A DNA stretch of 64,000 nucleotides from an uncultured Algibacter sp. (GTDB lineage: Bacteria > Bacteroidota > Bacteroidia > Flavobacteriales > Flavobacteriaceae): the NCBI GenBank assembly GCA_947502405.1, contig CANMZT010000007.1, positions 124,001-188,000 on the forward strand, given 5' to 3'. The notes beneath the pieces were generated by a model that worked only from the letters and a program-made list of their open reading frames with translations, ran no database searches and was not told the DNA's origin. Both the position numbers and the translations under genes were made by a program. Positions 8,258 to 14,338 of this stretch are shown here, in pieces; the first letter of the stretch is position 1; each line of letters starts with the position of its first letter.

Positions 8258-8815
8258 ATGGCAAGAACACCTTCAAATATGCTTCCGTTAGGAACAAAAG
8301 CACCCGATTTTTCACTTTTAGATACTGTATCAGATAATACATTAAGCTTAAATGAATTAAAAGGAGAACACGGAACAGTAATCCTATTTATTTGTAACCA
8401 CTGCCCTTTTGTAATTCATGTTAATTCTGAATTGGTTGCTATGGCAAATGAATATACTTCTCAAGGTATTTCGTTTATTGCTATTTCAAGTAACGATGTT
8501 ATAAACTACCCGCAAGACAGCCCTGATAAAATGAAGGTTCATGCAAAAAATGAAGGCTATCCGTTTCCTTATTTATATGATGAAACACAAGATGTAGCTA
8601 AAGCTTATGATGCTGCATGCACTCCAGATTTGTATCTTTTTGATGCTGAATTAAAACTCACTTACCGAGGTCAGCTTGATGATTCTAGACCTGGAAATGG
8701 TATACCACTTTCTGGAAAAGATTTAAGACACGCGTTAGACTGTTTATTAGAAAACAAAGAAAATACTGAAACTCAAAAGCCCAGTATTGGTTGTAATATT
8801 AAGTGGAAAGACTAA
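8258..8815 (+). CDS. thioredoxin-family (AhpC/TSA-like) redoxin
   Basis: A 185-residue soluble protein with a thioredoxin fold. APDFSLLDTVSDN begins the redoxin domain. The active-site pair is in FICNHCPFV (C-N-H-C) at about residues 47-50. The later CTPDLYLFD and RGQLDDSRPGN are typical of this subfamily, common in Bacteroidota and cyanobacteria. No signal peptide is visible, so it probably acts in the cytoplasm as a thiol oxidoreductase with unknown partner. The stop codon overlaps the end of the convergent GNAT gene by 4 bases. Confidence 0.9.
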   Translation: MARTPSNMLPLGTKAPDFSLLDTVSDNTLSLNELKGEHGTVILFICNHCPFVIHVNSELVAMANEYTSQGISFIAISSNDVINYPQDSPDKMKVHAKNEGYPFPYLYDETQDVAKAYDAACTPDLYLFDAELKLTYRGQLDDSRPGNGIPLSGKDLRHALDCLLENKENTETQKPSIGCNIKWKD

Positions 8816-9297
8816 CTTAATTTTAACTGCCATATACCTACATGCTGCCATTCGCCAAACTTCATACCAACCTCTCGTAAGTTAGCCACTTGTTTAAAAC
8901 CTAGTTTTTCGTGCAATTTTATGCTCGCATCATTAGGGATGGTTAAAACTCCCAAAACGGTATGAAGATCTGTTTCTTTTAGCAACTTTATTAATTCAGT
9001 ATATAACTTTGTGCCTATCTGCTTCCCATGAGCATCGTGTTTTACATATACTGTAGATTCTGCCACAAAATCATAAGCTGCTCTGGGTCTAAATCTGCTT
9101 CCATAGGCATACCCTAATATTTCATTATCTTCCTCGTAAACAATATATGGATAATGAGGTATGATGTTTTTTAATTTATCCGTAAACGTTTCAATAGTCA
9201 AAGGCTCTATATCAAAATTAGCCGTTGTGTTTATCACGTAATAATTATAAATATCCAACAATGCTTGGGCATCATCCATATGTACTGACCTTATCAT
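8812..9297 (-). CDS. GNAT N-acetyltransferase (phosphinothricin acetyltransferase-like)
   Basis: A 161-residue GNAT protein. It opens with IRSVHMDDAQALLDIYNYYV, a start typical of the Pat/YncA group, and has the acetyl-CoA loop as KHDAHGKQIGTKLY (about 88-101) followed by NDASIKLHEKLGFKQV. The group acetylates amino groups of small molecules such as phosphinothricin, methionine sulfoximine or other amino acids; the substrate is not predictable. Translation starts directly after the stop of the upstream YfiT-like gene, so they form an operon. Confidence 0.88.
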   Translation of the reverse strand: MIRSVHMDDAQALLDIYNYYVINTTANFDIEPLTIETFTDKLKNIIPHYPYIVYEEDNEILGYAYGSRFRPRAAYDFVAESTVYVKHDAHGKQIGTKLYTELIKLLKETDLHTVLGVLTIPNDASIKLHEKLGFKQVANLREVGMKFGEWQHVGIWQLKLS

Positions 9298-9843
9298 TTA
9301 CAACCAGCCTTTTTGTTTCATTATATTTTCAACATGCGCATAATGATGATTGCTATGCCACGCATAATTACCTGTATTGTAACTTAAAAGTACTTCGCTA
9401 TTAGTTTCAGGATGTATAAAGCTTCTATTAAAATCTTCTTTTGACATGCCTTTAAGCAGATTCACGAGTTTATAATGAATGGCTTTTAAATGCTCTATAG
9501 ACATCTGGATTGGTGCCGATTTACTGTCTTCTAATTCAGCCCAATCTGCCTCGTTATAAGCTTTAATTAATGGCTTGTCCTCAGTTAAAGCCCATTTAAA
9601 ACGTGTATAACTATGATGATGACTATCAGAAACATGATGTACAACTTGCCTGATAGTCCACCCATCTGGCCTGTAAGGTGTATCTAATTGCGTTTTGGTA
9701 AGATGCTTCACTAATGCTTCAAAACGAATTGGAAATGTTTCTAAGGTAGAAACCCATTCTGCAATATGTTCTTCAGTAATATTCTCAGGACATTCAAATT
9801 GTCCGATAGGGTATTTTAATTTCTCTAGTGCTTTCGAATCCAC
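9298..9843 (-). CDS. DinB-like YfiT/BstA-family putative metal-dependent enzyme
   Basis: A 181-residue four-helix-bundle protein of the DinB superfamily. KLKYPIGQF and GWTIRQVVHHVSDSHHHSY are signatures of the YfiT/BstA group. The three metal ligands are probably His in QVVHHVSD and the two His of YAWHSNHHYAHVE near the C-terminus. Bacillus members transfer bacillithiol to small molecules. Flavobacteria often keep such enzymes, but the thiol cofactor here is not known from this window. It is followed with no gap by the GNAT gene. Confidence 0.87.
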   Translation of the reverse strand: MDSKALEKLKYPIGQFECPENITEEHIAEWVSTLETFPIRFEALVKHLTKTQLDTPYRPDGWTIRQVVHHVSDSHHHSYTRFKWALTEDKPLIKAYNEADWAELEDSKSAPIQMSIEHLKAIHYKLVNLLKGMSKEDFNRSFIHPETNSEVLLSYNTGNYAWHSNHHYAHVENIMKQKGWL

Positions 9844-9888
9844 AATATAAATTTTAAAATGTGGTTCTAAAATAAGTATTATTTGTGG

Positions 9889-10311
9889 TTATGCAACCTC
9901 AACTATTCCTTTTTTAGCCCAATTTACAGCCTCAAATAATGAATTGAAGTTTTTGATTTTGTTTTTGAAAAACAAATTTTCAACTACAAAATTAATTTTG
10001 CTATTAGGATTAGCAGAAACAATATAGTAAGCTTTTAAAGCGTAGTTATTTTTAAAGAATTTCAACCAATCTGCTGCCATAACAGCATAAGAGTTTATTC
10101 TATTTGAAATATAAATCACGTCTTTTCCATCTGTGCCTAAATAACAAGACACATCTTCAACAATCTGTTTAGCATGATTACTCCAACTAACGTTTGTACC
10201 TTGTTTTATTTCTGAAACAATAAATCCATTAAATATAAATACATTTCCAAAAGAATAGTTGAGTTCTTTTAAAACTTCTGGGTATAGGTTGGTTTGTTTT
10301 ACGCTAATCAT
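9889..10311 (-). CDS. small conserved protein, STAS/SEC14-like (SpoIIAA-like fold possible)
   Basis: A 140-residue soluble protein. The order strand-helix-strand with GFIVSEIKQGTN, HAKQIVEDV, VIYISNRINSYAV and WAKKG resembles small flavobacterial proteins labelled STAS/SEC14-domain. I recognise this pattern only loosely. No catalytic motif, signal peptide or membrane helix is seen. A full -7 box (10316-10323) lies so close to the start codon that the transcript may have almost no leader. It lies 45 bases upstream of the YfiT-like gene and may share its transcript. Confidence 0.7.
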   Translation of the reverse strand: MISVKQTNLYPEVLKELNYSFGNVFIFNGFIVSEIKQGTNVSWSNHAKQIVEDVSCYLGTDGKDVIYISNRINSYAVMAADWLKFFKNNYALKAYYIVSANPNSKINFVVENLFFKNKIKNFNSLFEAVNWAKKGIVEVA

Positions 10312-10315
10312 GAGG

Positions 10316-10323
10316 CAAAACTA
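10316..10323 (-). promoter_or_regulatory. -7 promoter box abutting a start codon
   Basis: On the minus strand the bases read TAGTTTTG, an exact TAnnTTTG match. The box ends only 4 bases before the start codon of the gene at 9889-10311, so transcription would begin at or next to the A of ATG. Either a leaderless mRNA is made or the box is fortuitous. Confidence 0.4.
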
Positions 10324-10392
10324 TAACTATAAAATACTCAGTTTTAAAAAACTCGATGAATAAAATAATTTAACGCTATTATGCTAAAACCT

Positions 10393-10421
10393 AAAAAGAC
10401 ACCTAAGTTAGGTGTCTTTTT
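10393..10421 (-). terminator. intrinsic terminator of the PPIase gene
   Basis: A 13-base-pair stem (10393-10405 with 10409-10421, core AGACACCTA/TAGGTGTCT) with a 3-base loop. The minus strand ends in a T run. It lies about 90 bases after the stop of the cyclophilin-FKBP gene and can work on either strand. Confidence 0.85.
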
Positions 10422-10507
10422 ATCTAATATATATTTAATCTGAATGAATCCTTCAATAACTTTCAGGATAATCGATTCACTAGCTTTTTAAAAAAGCTGT
10501 TCTCTGC

Positions 10508-11440
10508 TTACTTAACATCCATTAACTCTACATCAAAAACTAATGTAGCATCTGGTGGAATTACACCACCAGCACCAGCGCTTCCATAACCTAAATGGCT
10601 AGGAATTACTAAACGCGCCTTATCACCTACTTTTAATAAGCTAATACCTTCGTCCCATCCCGGAATTACTTGACCAACACCCAAAGGAAAATCTATAGGA
10701 GCATTACGTTTGTATGAAGAATCAAAAACAGTTCCATCTGATAACTGACCTTTGTAATGTACAGATACTGTTTGTCCTTTTTCTGCTTTTACACCAGAAC
10801 CTTCTTGAATAATTTGGTAGCGCAAACCACTATCCGTTTTATCAAAACCTGTTGCAAGTTTATCTAATTCTGCTTCTGCTGCAGCTTTTGCTTCAGCTAA
10901 TCTTTTTTCTCTAGAACCTTCAAATGTTCTAAATGCTTCAACAGCATTAAAAGATTCAGCTTCTGCCCCAACTCTTACAATTTCTATACTTTCAATTTTA
11001 TCACCTTGTGCTATAGCATCAACAACTTCTTGTCCGTGTTCAACCTTTCCAAAAACAGTGTGCTTATTGTCCAACCAATCAGTTGCAATGTGCGTTATAA
11101 AAAACTGACTCCCATTTGTTCCTGGTCCTGCATTTGCCATAGATAGAACACCTGGTCCGTCGTGCTTTAAGTCTGGATGAAACTCATCATCAAACTGATA
11201 TCCTGGGTTTCCAGCTCCTGATCCTTGAGGACACCCTCCTTGAATCATAAAATCTGGTATAACTCTATGGAATTTTAAACCATCATAATATGGTGTTCCT
11301 TGTGGTTTTGCTGAATTTTCTAAATTTCCTTCAGCTAAAGCTACAAAGTTACCTACAGTTCCTGGTGTTTTTTTGTATTCTAAAGCGACTAATATTTCGC
11401 CTTTTGATGTATTAAATTTTGCGTATAATCCGTCTTGCAT
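10508..11440 (-). CDS. peptidyl-prolyl isomerase, cyclophilin-FKBP fusion
   Basis: A 310-residue protein that joins two unrelated proline isomerases. Residues about 3-165 are a cyclophilin ([29 protein letters not shown]). Residues about 205-310 are an FKBP domain ([39 protein letters not shown]). An Ala/Glu-rich helical linker lies between. No signal peptide is seen, so it should help folding in the cytosol. I chose the ATG at 11440. A longer reading from 11479 would begin upstream of an exact -7 box at 11464-11471 and adds no conserved residues. Confidence 0.92.
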   Translation of the reverse strand: MQDGLYAKFNTSKGEILVALEYKKTPGTVGNFVALAEGNLENSAKPQGTPYYDGLKFHRVIPDFMIQGGCPQGSGAGNPGYQFDDEFHPDLKHDGPGVLSMANAGPGTNGSQFFITHIATDWLDNKHTVFGKVEHGQEVVDAIAQGDKIESIEIVRVGAEAESFNAVEAFRTFEGSREKRLAEAKAAAEAELDKLATGFDKTDSGLRYQIIQEGSGVKAEKGQTVSVHYKGQLSDGTVFDSSYKRNAPIDFPLGVGQVIPGWDEGISLLKVGDKARLVIPSHLGYGSAGAGGVIPPDATLVFDVELMDVK

Positions 11441-11463
11441 GATGCTTATTTTATTTGAAGTTG

Positions 11464-11471
11464 CAAATATA
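11464..11471 (-). promoter_or_regulatory. -7 promoter box for the cyclophilin-FKBP gene
   Basis: The minus strand reads TATATTTG, an exact TAnnTTTG match. The transcript would start near 11457, about 17 bases before the ATG at 11440, and this decides the start codon. No clear -33 element. Confidence 0.55.
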
Positions 11472-11576
11472 TGAAACATAGATAACTAAAACTGAATACT
11501 GAAAAAAAATCATATGATGTATGTTGCATATACCTTTAAAAAAATAACCATCATTATATAAAATGATTTAGGATTA

Positions 11577-11584
11577 TAATTTTG
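11577..11584 (+). promoter_or_regulatory. -7 promoter box for the 146-residue protein gene
   Basis: TAATTTTG matches TAnnTTTG exactly. Transcription would start near 11591, about 35 bases before the ATG at 11626. Confidence 0.45.
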
Positions 11585-11625
11585 TAGTTTTAATTATAAT
11601 TTTAGTTTTACAAAAACGCTTTATA

Positions 11626-12066
11626 ATGAAATTTAGCTTAGATAAAATTCTTGCCGCTTTTGGTAATATTCGCGCCATGGAACGAACACATGTTGATAAT
11701 CATACCGAAGATATTATTAACGCTATTGATGAAGAAGCTTTTGCTGTTTCTGAACAAAATGTTTTGTTTGCTAAAACTTCAGAATTAGGAGGGTATTTTT
11801 ATGTAATAACTATAGTTGTAGGTAGTTTTAAAATTAAAACGATTAAAGGCGCTAAACTTGCATTAAAAGGAGCTGAGATTGATTTAGTACTAAAATCTGA
11901 CATGGATGAGTTTGAATCAGACCATTCTAATGTTTCAAATAGATACATTACTAGAATAGATTTTCAGATTGAAGAAGGCGATGTTGCTAAGTTTGATAAA
12001 AACAAAATTGAATCTTTAACTTTGAGTGCGAAAAAGCAGGAAGTTTTCTTTAAAACTATTAGCTAA
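11626..12066 (+). CDS. conserved hypothetical protein
   Basis: I do not recognise this 146-residue protein. It starts with MKFSLDKILAAFGNIRAMER, is acidic in the middle and has alternating strands (YFYVITIVVGSFKIKTIKGAKLALKGA, shown only by its ends YFYVI and KLALKG). No signal peptide, membrane helix or catalytic motif is visible. A plausible promoter precedes it and base composition looks like that of neighbouring core genes. It stands alone before the accessory patch. Confidence 0.65.
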   Translation: MKFSLDKILAAFGNIRAMERTHVDNHTEDIINAIDEEAFAVSEQNVLFAKTSELGGYFYVITIVVGSFKIKTIKGAKLALKGAEIDLVLKSDMDEFESDHSNVSNRYITRIDFQIEEGDVAKFDKNKIESLTLSAKKQEVFFKTIS

Positions 12067-12179
12067 TTAACTGTTTTAGTATAAGTTTTGATATATAATA
12101 TGTTCGCTTTCGTGGAAATAGAAAATCTAAGATATTGCCTCAAAAAAATTATCTTTACAGGATAACGACAAAAAAGGTA

Positions 12180-12208
12180 TCATATCCTGATTTATTTACG
12201 GGATATGA
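12180..12208. repeat. short inverted repeat
   Basis: TCATATCC at 12180-12187 pairs with GGATATGA at 12201-12208 across a 13-base loop. No T run follows, so it is not a clear terminator. It lies at the left side of the accessory patch between the 146-residue gene and the RteC-like gene. Confidence 0.45.
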
Positions 12209-12232
12209 AACATAAATGTTACTACATAACGA

Positions 12233-12242
12233 GTTATGGTGC
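12233..12242. repeat. left arm of an inverted repeat flanking the RteC-like gene
   Basis: GTTATGGTGC here is the exact inverse of GCACCATAAC at 13272-13281. The left arm also sits in its own palindrome CATAAC-GA-GTTATG (12226-12239). Together they bracket a single gene, as expected of a small mobile cassette, though target duplications and a recombinase are not seen. Confidence 0.5.
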
Positions 12243-12298
12243 ATTTGAAAGCAACATACCGTAAGTGAGATGTAATTGATATCTGAATATATTCGCTT

Positions 12299-12306
12299 TA
12301 CATTTG
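12299..12306 (+). promoter_or_regulatory. -7 promoter box for the RteC-like gene
   Basis: TACATTTG matches TAnnTTTG exactly. It overlaps a TTG at 12304, which therefore cannot be the start, and supports the ATG at 12319 with a very short leader. Confidence 0.5.
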
Positions 12307-12318
12307 AACAAAAAAAAG

Positions 12319-13266
12319 ATGATATTACACCCATTCCATTTCACGCCAAAAATCGAAAATATTAACCAAATTCTTTGGAAAGAAGAAACTGAAATAACTT
12401 CTTTACGCAGAATGACATTTAAGAAGTTTAACAAAAAAGAGGTTTTACATTATTATGATTTAATTTTTAAAAACTTTCCATTAGAAATAGAAAACGCAAC
12501 TGAAGAAATTAGTATTTCCATTTTCGCAACTGAAATATTTGATTTACATTATCAAATAATAGACCTTAATAACCAGATATCTGCAAGTGAGGAAATTGAA
12601 CTTCTTGAGAAAAGAAAAAATTTTAAACCAGAAGAGAACTCTGAAACAATTGAAGATTTTATATCAACTTTTTTTCATTGTTTGGTTTACAATTACGAAG
12701 ACTTTCTAACTAATACCTTAAAACAACATTACTTTGTCGGAATAAATAATGAAGTTAAAATTTTATTAAGCATTTTAAATAGATACAAAAGCGTTTTAAA
12801 AGACAAAACCAAACAAATAGATTTATTTTGGTGTATTAAACTCAACAAACATGTATCTGATTTGATATTAGAAATGCTTATTGAGTTTATAGAACAAAGG
12901 CTAAATTTACTTACTATTTCAACTGAAAATATAAACCTTGCAAATGAATTAAATTATGTGGAAAATGAGATTTATAGTATAGATTGGAATGGTTCACAAC
13001 AAGAACTTTGCGAACTAATTTTGGAATTAGAAAAAAAGGAATGGATATCGGAAATAAGAAATGGAGATAGGAAAAAGTTTGCTAATTCGATAACAAAAAT
13101 TTTCAACTTATCGAATACAAAGAAAAATAAGAAATCTAATCCAAATAATTCTTTTTATCAGTTATTAAAAGGGGAATTTGAAAACAACAGACGAATATAT
13201 CCTTTTATGGAAAAAGAAAATTACGAGAAAAAATTTGACGAAATAATGAAACAAAAGAATAAGTAA
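12319..13266 (+). CDS. hypothetical protein with RteC-like C-terminus
   Basis: A 315-residue protein, helical, rich in Lys, Asn, Glu and Ile, without signal peptide or membrane helix. The C-terminal part (IDWNGSQQELCELILELEKK, WISEIR, ANSITKIFNLS) has the W-x-G-S/T-x-x-EL layout seen in RteC-type proteins, which in Bacteroides regulate excision of conjugative transposons. The N-terminal half (HYYDLIFKNF, FFHCLVYNYEDFL) is also compatible with RteC. I assign this only weakly. The start is the ATG at 12319, supported by the -7 box. It lies alone between inverted repeats and probably came by transfer. Confidence 0.6.
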   Translation: MILHPFHFTPKIENINQILWKEETEITSLRRMTFKKFNKKEVLHYYDLIFKNFPLEIENATEEISISIFATEIFDLHYQIIDLNNQISASEEIELLEKRKNFKPEENSETIEDFISTFFHCLVYNYEDFLTNTLKQHYFVGINNEVKILLSILNRYKSVLKDKTKQIDLFWCIKLNKHVSDLILEMLIEFIEQRLNLLTISTENINLANELNYVENEIYSIDWNGSQQELCELILELEKKEWISEIRNGDRKKFANSITKIFNLSNTKKNKKSNPNNSFYQLLKGEFENNRRIYPFMEKENYEKKFDEIMKQKNK

Positions 13267-13271
13267 AAAAC

Positions 13272-13281
13272 GCACCATAAC
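13272..13281. repeat. right arm of the inverted repeat flanking the RteC-like gene
   Basis: GCACCATAAC is the exact inverse of GTTATGGTGC at 12233-12242 and begins 6 bases after the stop codon of the RteC-like gene. It is followed by an AT-rich stretch ACAACATATATATC. Confidence 0.5.
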
Positions 13282-13329
13282 AACATATATATCATATCTA
13301 ATTATTTGATTAATAGAAGTTAATACATA

Positions 13330-13371
13330 TTTGGAAAGTCGCCAAATTTTTAAATTTGACGATTTTCCAAA
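13330..13371. repeat. long near-perfect hairpin
   Basis: Two 20-base arms (13330-13349 and 13352-13371, outer ends TTTGGAAA and TTTTCCAAA) pair with only two mismatches, one of which is a G-U pair in RNA, around a minimal loop. No T run follows on the plus strand. It lies in the 256-base gap between the RteC-like gene and parD and may be a recombination or transcript-end structure. Confidence 0.65.
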
Positions 13372-13490
13372 CAAAAAATAAATAGTAAAATTTAAAAATC
13401 TGGCTTGTGCTTTATTCGAAGATAATCGCTAATTTATATGCTATGAGCCATATACAAGACCGTTACCAAGACATTTGGAAATGATTCGAA

Positions 13491-13512
13491 TTTGGTGTAT
13501 ATTTACACCAAA
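13491..13512 (+). promoter_or_regulatory. parDE operator-promoter palindrome
   Basis: TTTGGTGTA and TACACCAAA form a 9-base inverted repeat around a 4-base centre, 10 bases before the parD start. A near-match to the -7 box (TATATTTA, 13498-13505) lies inside it. Ribbon-helix-helix antitoxins bind such palindromes to repress their own operon, so this is the likely operator. Confidence 0.65.
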
Positions 13513-13522
13513 TAATTAGATT

Positions 13523-13762
13523 ATGTCGAGACAAAGTATATCATTTACAAAGCCGAACGATGAATGGCTAAAATCCCAAGTGGACAATAAAGAATATTCA
13601 AGTAAAAGCGAGCTAGTTAACGATTTGATTAGACAAGCTAGAAAACAGCAAGTTCAAATTAACTGGATTCGAACTAAAATTGAAAAAGCTGAAAATAGCG
13701 GATTTACGAATGACGGCAAAGAAAGTATTTTAGCTCAATCAAAGTCTATGCTAAATGTCTAA
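13523..13762 (+). CDS. parD: ParD-family antitoxin
   Basis: A 79-residue protein with a ribbon-helix-helix N-terminus (QSISFTKPNDEWLKSQV, then KSELVNDLIRQARKQQ) and a charged helical tail (WIRTKIEKAENSGFTND) that should wrap and inhibit the toxin. The size and the SKSELVND motif are typical of ParD/CC2985-type antitoxins. It overlaps the toxin gene by 8 bases, the usual coupling. The palindrome just upstream is its probable binding site. Confidence 0.88.
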   Translation: MSRQSISFTKPNDEWLKSQVDNKEYSSKSELVNDLIRQARKQQVQINWIRTKIEKAENSGFTNDGKESILAQSKSMLNV

Positions 13763-14042
13763 ATACAAACTGTCAAACGAAGCGAAAAATGACTTAATTC
13801 GGATTCACCATTATGGATTTAAAAAATTCGGTATGACCCAAGCGGACAAATATTTTGAGTCTTTTTTTGAATATTTTGACATTATTGCTAAAAGACCTTT
13901 TTCCTTTGAATCTGTTGACTATATAAAAAAAGGATACAGACGTTGCGTGTGTGGAGTTGATAGTATTTATTATAAAGTCAATGAAAATATTGTTGAAATA
14001 ATGACCATAGTTGGAAGACAAGATTTGAATGAAAAATTATAA
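13755..14042 (+). CDS. parE: RelE/ParE-family toxin
   Basis: A 95-residue basic protein. YKLSNEAKNDLIRIHHYG matches the first helices of ParE, and the end has SIYYKVNENIVEIMTIVGRQD with the typical R-Q-D close. ParE toxins generally poison DNA gyrase, while RelE relatives cut mRNA at the ribosome; ParD pairing favours the former. The start lies within the last codons of parD. It lies in the accessory patch, and the pair may stabilise it. Confidence 0.88.
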   Translation: MSKYKLSNEAKNDLIRIHHYGFKKFGMTQADKYFESFFEYFDIIAKRPFSFESVDYIKKGYRRCVCGVDSIYYKVNENIVEIMTIVGRQDLNEKL

Positions 14043-14170
14043 TGGAATTAAAATGCTGTAGCCAACATGCGTATATAACAAATAAAAAAAGAGCAAATTC
14101 TTATAAAAAAATTCAGAACCTTCAACCAAAATAAAAAGCCTTTCAGTTTTAACCAAAAGTTAGCAAACTC

Positions 14171-14326
14171 GCCCGCGTTAGGGATTGCAGCGGCATCCTT
14201 TTTAAAACATGGTAAACTATAATTTAATTTGGAACTAGGATTGACAGATTGCCACGTCGCTCACTCCTCGCAATGACGTTTTAAAAAGATATAGTGGAAA
14301 GCCCGACCCTTTAGGGTAACGCCCAA
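14171..14326. repeat. dispersed flavobacterial repeat, copy 2 (composite)
   Basis: This 156-base element begins GCCCGCGTTAGGGATTG and ends GCCCGACCC-TTTAGGGTAACGCCC. Read on the minus strand, its ends match copy 1 at 3365-3466. Its middle is different and holds a second repeat (14244-14278). It fills most of the gap between parE and recQ. Confidence 0.75.
14244..14278. repeat. nested GTCATTGCGAGG-type repeat
   Basis: On the minus strand this reads GTCATTGCGAGGAGTGAGCG followed by ACGTGGCAATCTGT. This non-coding motif is familiar from many bacterial genomes as a short dispersed repeat. Here it lies inside the flavobacterial repeat of 14171-14326, so one repeat has apparently inserted in or merged with another. 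Confidence 0.65.
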
Positions 14327-14338
14327 ATAATTTTTAAC

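Noticed and set aside
11441-11479. N-terminal extension of the cyclophilin-FKBP protein from an upstream ATG
   Set aside because: It would start upstream of the exact -7 box at 11464-11471 and adds 13 non-conserved residues.
12233-13281. Integron attC sites around the RteC-like gene
   Set aside because: The arms do not match the attC core consensus GTTRRRY/RYYYAAC well, and no integron integrase is in the window. It is kept only as an inverted repeat of unknown origin.
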